Positions 59,129 through 64,000 of a DNA stretch of 64,000 nucleotides are shown one piece after another. The notes under the pieces were generated by a model. The model had not been told where the DNA came from and ran no database searches. It saw only the letters and a program-made list of their open reading frames with translations. The DNA comes from Stichopus chloronotus. Taxonomy: Eukaryota; Echinodermata; Holothuroidea; Aspidochirotida; Stichopodidae. Location: contig SFZH01000008.1 in NCBI GenBank assembly GCA_021234535.1, positions 25,064,455 through 25,128,454 of the forward strand, read 5' to 3'. Position 1 is the first letter of the stretch; every line of letters starts with the position of its first letter. Position numbers and translations under genes: made by a program.

Positions 59129-60270
59129 TTAAGGCCTCTCCACACAGGATGCGTTGCGTTCCGGATACAACACTTTTTTTCCGCATCTTGAGGTATCCGG
59201 AAGGATACCTCAAGACGCATGCCTGTCTCTGCAGGTTCGATGTGTCAGTTTAGATTCAGTGTGTAGATTCCAATGACAATCATGCAGTTTTGTAAAAAAG
59301 AAAATGTAAAATTTGATTTGATTCTATTCCTAAACACGTTAAGTTCGTCACAATCTATCCGAATTTGTACAAAATTATTCAAAGTGGGTTTATCTCGAAG
59401 GATTTCAGTCCGTGGCGTACCCAGGATTTCCCTCATGGAAGTGTAATGACATGCAGTATGTTGCGTGATCGTCGTCCTGGGGGAGGTGTGCTAGTGGAGG
59501 GGGTGTCCCCTTCCTCCTTTGAAGGAGTTTGAAAATTAGGTGTCCTTGCATGCAATCTGGTGCCACATTATAGCTACCTTTTGAAGTAAAATTTGTGTTA
59601 AAAAGTTTGCGTCTTTTTAGAAACAAAAACAAATCGGCATCAGTGAGATGAATGGCCTAACGGCCTTCCCCTGTCACACCACTGATTTCAGTGGATTGAT
59701 TGGAATGGGGATTTTCTTCAGTCAGAGTCTATCATTATCAAGTTGAGTGACGTTTTTTGGCCTAGATCGCTTGTGGGGCGCTTGGAGCGCAACGATTGAG
59801 GAGAAGGGCTCGCTTTCATAAGCCCCAGAAGCTACGCCACTGATTATGTACATACATTGTGTATGTATATTTTGTCGTGTGTCGTGAATTGTCCCTATGC
59901 AGCCATATCTAGTGTCCAGACTTCCCCTGCCTAACGTCCTAACAATGAATACAACTCTTTTTACACTACCGAAATAATATCGCACGGTTAGTGGGTATCC
60001 AAAGAATCAAAGGCCTACGAACACATTCCCAATGTTGTGAACAAATGTCCCAAAAATGAGCTTTTCTACTTCTTTTACAGGCTTTTCATTGTGATTTTAA
60101 GCTCATACATAGTACCATTTTGCATCCATATCCCGTTAAATTGCATTTCATGAAAGAAAAACATGAAAGAAATCAAATTTGACTCATGCTTCCGTACGTC
60201 AAATCTGTTTCTGAACGCCCATGGACTTTGCCAAAATTTGACGCATCCGGAAAACAACTTTACCCGCTTC
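59129..60270. mobile_element. Harbinger-like nonautonomous element, copy 1, disrupted
   Basis: The left end TTAA-GGCCTCTCCACACAGG (59129-59148) and the following GATGCGTTGCGTTCCGGATA, GATTCCAATGACAATCATGC match copy 2. The right part (60140-60265: TTTCATGAAAGAAAAACATG, TCAAATCTGTTTCTGAACGC, GGACTTTGCCAAAATTTGAC) also matches. The terminal right inverted repeat is lost. The 59390-60110 middle is unrelated to copy 2 and may be another insertion. A perfect hairpin CTTGAGGTATCC-GGAA-GGATACCTCAAG lies at 59187-59214. Confidence 0.72.
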
Positions 60271-60980
60271 CGAAGAGTTAACATACGGCAGGCCTTTCCG
60301 CCATACATACCTGTGAAACCTCTCCTGCGAAACTTTACCTACCTAAGAAACCTTTATGGTGTGATAGAGAGCCCAAGGAGGTACGTGTATCTTTTATGAA
60401 TTTTTCCTGTAATTTAGTTTTAGGGTAAATGAATTGAGACTGGAGAGACGCAGATGAGTCAATGTTTAATGTTTTCGTTTTTCTTGTATTTGTGTAATAA
60501 TTTTATATTTTGTGTTTACCTTATAGTTTGAAATGTATGAATAATTTATGTATTTCGCACACAATTTCACCAAAAAATGTTTGTTTACTTGTACAGGTGT
60601 CTACGGAGTTCACGAGTTATCAGTTCACGAATATATGCAGAAGCAAACTTCAGTCGAGACCTTTAGGTCACTATTCGTGGAGTCCACTTTGGTTACATAC
60701 GAGCACACCACCCTCCTCTACATAGACCCTAGCAAATAGGACAGCACGATGTCAATTCAACGGACTTTATTTTCAATCTCTTTTACCTGCACAAAAGAGT
60801 ATTTAATGCAATTATTATTACACATAAAGCAAAAGAGACTATGGGGTGATAACAAGAAGCTCGGGAGAACTTGTTTACGTTACCACCCAGACACACATTC
60901 ACAAAACAAAAATATATGCAAAAGAAGTTACACAAGAGAACATATAGGAAGCGAGCACAAAGGAATAGAAACAAAGAATT
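60271..60980. other. No recognisable gene
   Basis: Anonymous DNA; small overlapping ORFs without domains. Confidence 0.45.
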
Positions 60981-60984
60981 ACAC

Positions 60985-61184
60985 TTAGTTGTGATAGTTA
61001 ATAAAGAGATCATTTTTGAGATGTTTTTGAATGGATAAAGTGTTTTACACTCCGTGGGTGAGATGTTCCAGACTTTGGTCGGTCCCCACGATGGCAAGAT
61101 GCGAAGTCCTAAGTTTTTGACTAATTCACTGGAATATACCATCCCTGTTGTTGCAACAGATTTTGACGTAGGCCTAATAGACAA
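60985..61184 (-). pseudogene. Possible LINE ORF2 C-terminal remnant (weak)
   Basis: The minus frame reads VYSSELVKNLGLRILPSWGP then TKVWNISPTECKTLYPFKN. The order W-N-x-x-P then F-K resembles the terminal box of CR1/RTE-type LINE proteins (LWNSLP ... FK). Nothing else of a LINE is recognisable around it, so the call is tentative. Confidence 0.3.
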
Positions 61185-61674
61185 ACGCGTTCAGGATGTA
61201 TGCCATTTGCCATGCGATTCATTACTAAATGGTTATAGTTTTTGTATTTTACTCTAATATAACCGTGATTGTATTGTCTTGTACGCAGTTCATCCAGTGG
61301 CATAGAGCCGTTGGGCCATGAAGTACATGCCTAACTTAATTCGTACAAATGGGGAAATGCATTGCTCTCATTCAGTGAAAACGTAAGACTACAAATACAT
61401 CAAACAATTTACAAGAAGTATGTAGTAACTTTAAACTATATGCTTAAAAGGGATTATGAATCAAATAGGACGTTACAGCTGACGAATATATGATACAAGA
61501 CAAAAACACAAAACAGATTATAAGATCTGAAAGCAAAAGAAGACATAAAAGGATGAGGAAGATATGTAAAAATAAAAACAGTTTAGTTAAGTTCGGTGAG
61601 TGAAGGTACAGAAAAACGATGTCCTCATTAAAACCACTCTTAGAGAGCAGACATGCCCACCCCAGGGCCACGTG

Positions 61675-61894
61675 CACTCACAGAATTATTTACCTAAATT
61701 ATGTAAAGTAAGAACTCCATAAATTTTACATATAATTAATGTAAGCAGTATATGTAAATTCTACATAATTTTGGCAAATTTTACTACATTTTAGTAAAAT
61801 TGTTATGTACATAATGCAAGACTTACATTAAATGTGTGTAAAATTTTACCTAAAAGTTATGGAGTTCTTATTTTACCGTTACGTTTTGTGAGTG
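61675..61894. mobile_element. 220-bp inverted-repeat MITE
   Basis: The left arm starts CACTCACAGAATTA and continues GTAAAGTAAGAACTCCATAA. The right arm, read inwards, starts CACTCACAAAACGTAA and continues GTAAAATAAGAACTCCATAA. The arms make up most of the element, which is very AT-rich between them and could fold into one long hairpin. No target-site duplication is evident. Confidence 0.75.
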
Positions 61895-61957
61895 TATCAA
61901 TAACAATCACAACCCACAACCCTCCCACACTACCGAAAATATTTATCAAGTACACTC

Positions 61958-62598
61958 TTAAGGCCTGTCCACACAGGATGCGTTGTGTTCCCATCCGGAT
62001 ACGACACGATGTTTTTCCCCATCCTTCCGGATACGTCAAGACGCATACCTGTCTGCACAGGATGCGTTCACACTACGTCAATTTCGATACGTCTCCTTGA
62101 GATGCAGTGTGTAGTTCCCAATGACAATGCATGTTAATTGACAAAAACGTGTATTTAAATCGTGGGAAAGTTCACAGCACACCGGCTACAGTCACCGTCA
62201 CTCACGATATTCAATATGACTACCATGAGCGACTCTAGCAGTGACGACGACCTAGCTATTGCGGCTCTCATTCTCCACAGACGTAAGAGGAAGGGAACGG
62301 CCGTTTACTATCTGCTAACTGCCGTTTACTATCAGAGCGCCACCATCAGTTGGCGCGGAGCGTACCAAAAGAGATTTCAATACATCTCAGATCACTGGCA
62401 TTTCATGAAAGAAAAACATGAAAGAAATCAAAGTGACGCATGCTTCCGTACATCAAATCTGTTTCTGAACGCACATGGACTTTGCCAAAATTTGACGCAT
62501 CCGGAAGGATGCGTCAACTTTCTTCCGCATCGATCGTGCCGCAACGCCGTGTCGAATCCAGATCGGAACAAAGCTCATCCTGTGTGGACAGGCCTTAA
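61958..62598 (+). mobile_element. Harbinger-like nonautonomous element, copy 2, complete
   Basis: The element 61962-62594 is flanked by TTAA (or TTA/TAA) on both sides. Perfect TIRs are GGCCTGTCCACACAGGATG at the left and the same sequence inverted at the right. The G/C pattern GTCCACACAGGATGCGTT-CCGGATAC and TWA/TTAA target are typical of PIF/Harbinger-derived elements. A hairpin GACGCATCC-GGAA-GGATGCGTC lies near 62493-62514. It keeps a short remnant of coding sequence at its centre. Confidence 0.82.
62216..62400 (+). pseudogene. Harbinger transposase N-terminal remnant (tentative)
   Basis: ATG at 62216 reads MTTMSDSSSDDDLAIAALIL then HRRKRKGTAVYY: an acidic Ser/Asp N-terminus, a hydrophobic run and a basic patch, as at the start of many animal PIF/Harbinger transposases. 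The frame then continues only through repeat sequence to 62713 with no DDE domain. A deletion derivative of an autonomous element fits best. Confidence 0.45.
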
Positions 62599-64000
62599 AA
62601 GGCATTACCACTCTGAGACATCACCACAGACTCTGCCAGACCACTCCATTCATCCACAACTCTCTGTGAGAAGAAGTATTTTTCAGAAACCAGAAGAAAA
62701 TCGTCACAACTAAATTGTTAACCCCATGAACAATTTAAATACTTATAGCAGATCATCCCTAATGAACATTTAAGGTCATGTAGGATAACGTATTTTTATT
62801 GTGCGGCCATAACCGACAAATTTGATTTAAATAATCAGCTTATAGTAGCTATTTTTTAACTTTTACCAAAAGGTATTTGTCTTTTCAAGAACGGGGATTC
62901 CAAGCCTGCACAGCATATACTCCAGATGGAGATACTCCAGTAATATTTATACAACAATAATATTTGCATAAAAGCGGTGCACACATGCCAGGTGCATAAA
63001 ATTCCCATAGCACAATTGACTAAACCTCTCTAATTACCATGTATTTAAGGATTAATTACGTTTAACTTCATAAATTGGGACAGAGATCCCAGGAGGTAAT
63101 TTACTTCCCCCGACCTCATGTCTTCTCTATGAAACAAAATTTTATAACATTAATTAATCGTATCAAGAAAGCGATCACAAGACTCCACAGTATTTTTACT
63201 AAGATGCGAATTTAGCCAATCAATTTCACCATCTATCCTACCTGTAATCAACCGGGGATATGAAATTTAGCATCAGTAGTACTATTACGATTTATTTACC
63301 AAGGTTCTATGACACAAAAGAATTTCTGGTATCACGTCTTCCATAAAAACCATGCGTCACCAAATTTATTCCTGATACCTTGAAAATTAGCTCGAAAGAT
63401 ATTTCTCTTTCCTCATCCTACTCGCACTATAGAAATACCAATCTGTTCATGATTCCATAGACCTCATATCCAGACTTACGTTTAACCTGTCTTTACCAAT
63501 TGCTAATTTCAGTATTCCTCCAAACCCCTTTGCCCCAGCACTGGACAATTCAAGGATATCCTTGAATATAAATCGCTGGTCCGACGATACTTAGGACACA
63601 TGTTTATGTAACTAGACACACAACTCCCCTAACCAAACTCCCCTCAAGGCCATCTATTAAATGGTCTCATTGAGTTGGGTTACAAAATATTACATTTTGT
63701 CAAATACCTGTTGAGTATGTCGATACTACATGATCAAACTTAAGAGATTCAAAGTTGTTTTGTGAAATTCACTAAATTTTCCTAAGCCTGTCAAGTTTAC
63801 TTCACATACTAATGAAAAATGGTCACACTAAGAGAATCCAATAAGTTACTTGCAGAGGAACATTAATCATTGAACTTGGTATTTGAAAATGTGTGACCAG
63901 ACATATTTCCCGGTACTTATTTGCACACAGCCAATACTAGTCAAGGCCAAAAATTCAAACGTTTGACACATTTTCGTGAACTATTGGATGTGAAACGTGA
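62599..64000. other. No recognisable gene
   Basis: AT-rich anonymous DNA to the window edge; no ORF with a domain, no RNA gene seen. Confidence 0.5.

Noticed and set aside
57446..59842. hAT-like terminal sequence CAGTGGCGTAACG (57446) and inverted GCTACGCCACTG (ends 59842)
   Set aside because: Flanking 8-bp sequences do not match and the internal ends diverge, so I cannot pair them as one element.

Overview
This is an intron-bearing, AT-rich animal genomic window, not bacterial or viral. It holds BEL/Pao, L1/Tx1-like and CR1/Jockey-like retroelements, several DNA transposons, long microsatellites, and spliced immunoglobulin-domain exons. A marine invertebrate, perhaps a deuterostome such as an echinoderm, is my guess; nothing in the window fixes the species. 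Most of the window is transposon-derived or anonymous intergenic and intronic DNA.

Layout. 1-4.5 kb: decayed BEL/Pao retrotransposon with gag, protease, RT, RNase H and an integrase lacking its core, split by a 249-bp TTAA-flanked MITE. 5-9 kb: dispersed repeat family X and a CATATG-rich motif cluster. 9-23 kb: anonymous DNA with an internally repetitive element (family Y), MITE fragments and a 145-bp minisatellite that carries nuclear-receptor-like DR1 motifs. 23.08-23.68 kb (+): signal-peptide exon and V-type Ig exon, the 5' end of an Ig-superfamily gene. 24-32.7 kb: a duplicated (TA)n block, then three head-to-tail copies of one L1/Tx1-like LINE family; the middle copy is split by a family Y insertion. 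33.9-39.4 kb (-): a second Ig-superfamily gene, for which I could join V-like, C-like plus V (one exon), C-like, transmembrane and cytoplasmic exons. All its exon junctions are phase 1. A 2,001-bp TIR transposon with a 5-bp target duplication sits in its largest intron. 42.9-46.8 kb: a putative DNA transposon with long inverted repeats of about 450 bp around a decayed gene of a widespread uncharacterised invertebrate family. 47-48.6 kb: tandem family X repeats. 50.2-51.9 kb: 5'-truncated CR1/Jockey-like LINE with a CGAA microsatellite tail. 54.1-55.5 kb: second locus of the DR1 minisatellite, split by a 406-bp hAT MITE with a perfect 8-bp target duplication. 59.1-62.6 kb: two related Harbinger-like nonautonomous elements. 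The rest is without recognisable genes.

The only plausible functional host genes are the two opposed Ig-superfamily genes. Their shared phase-1 symmetric exon design, one with a signal peptide and the other with a transmembrane segment and basic tail, suggests a cluster of cell-surface Ig receptors. Ligands and pathway cannot be read from sequence. The exon models rest on splice signals and reading-frame continuity seen by eye; RNA evidence is not available here.
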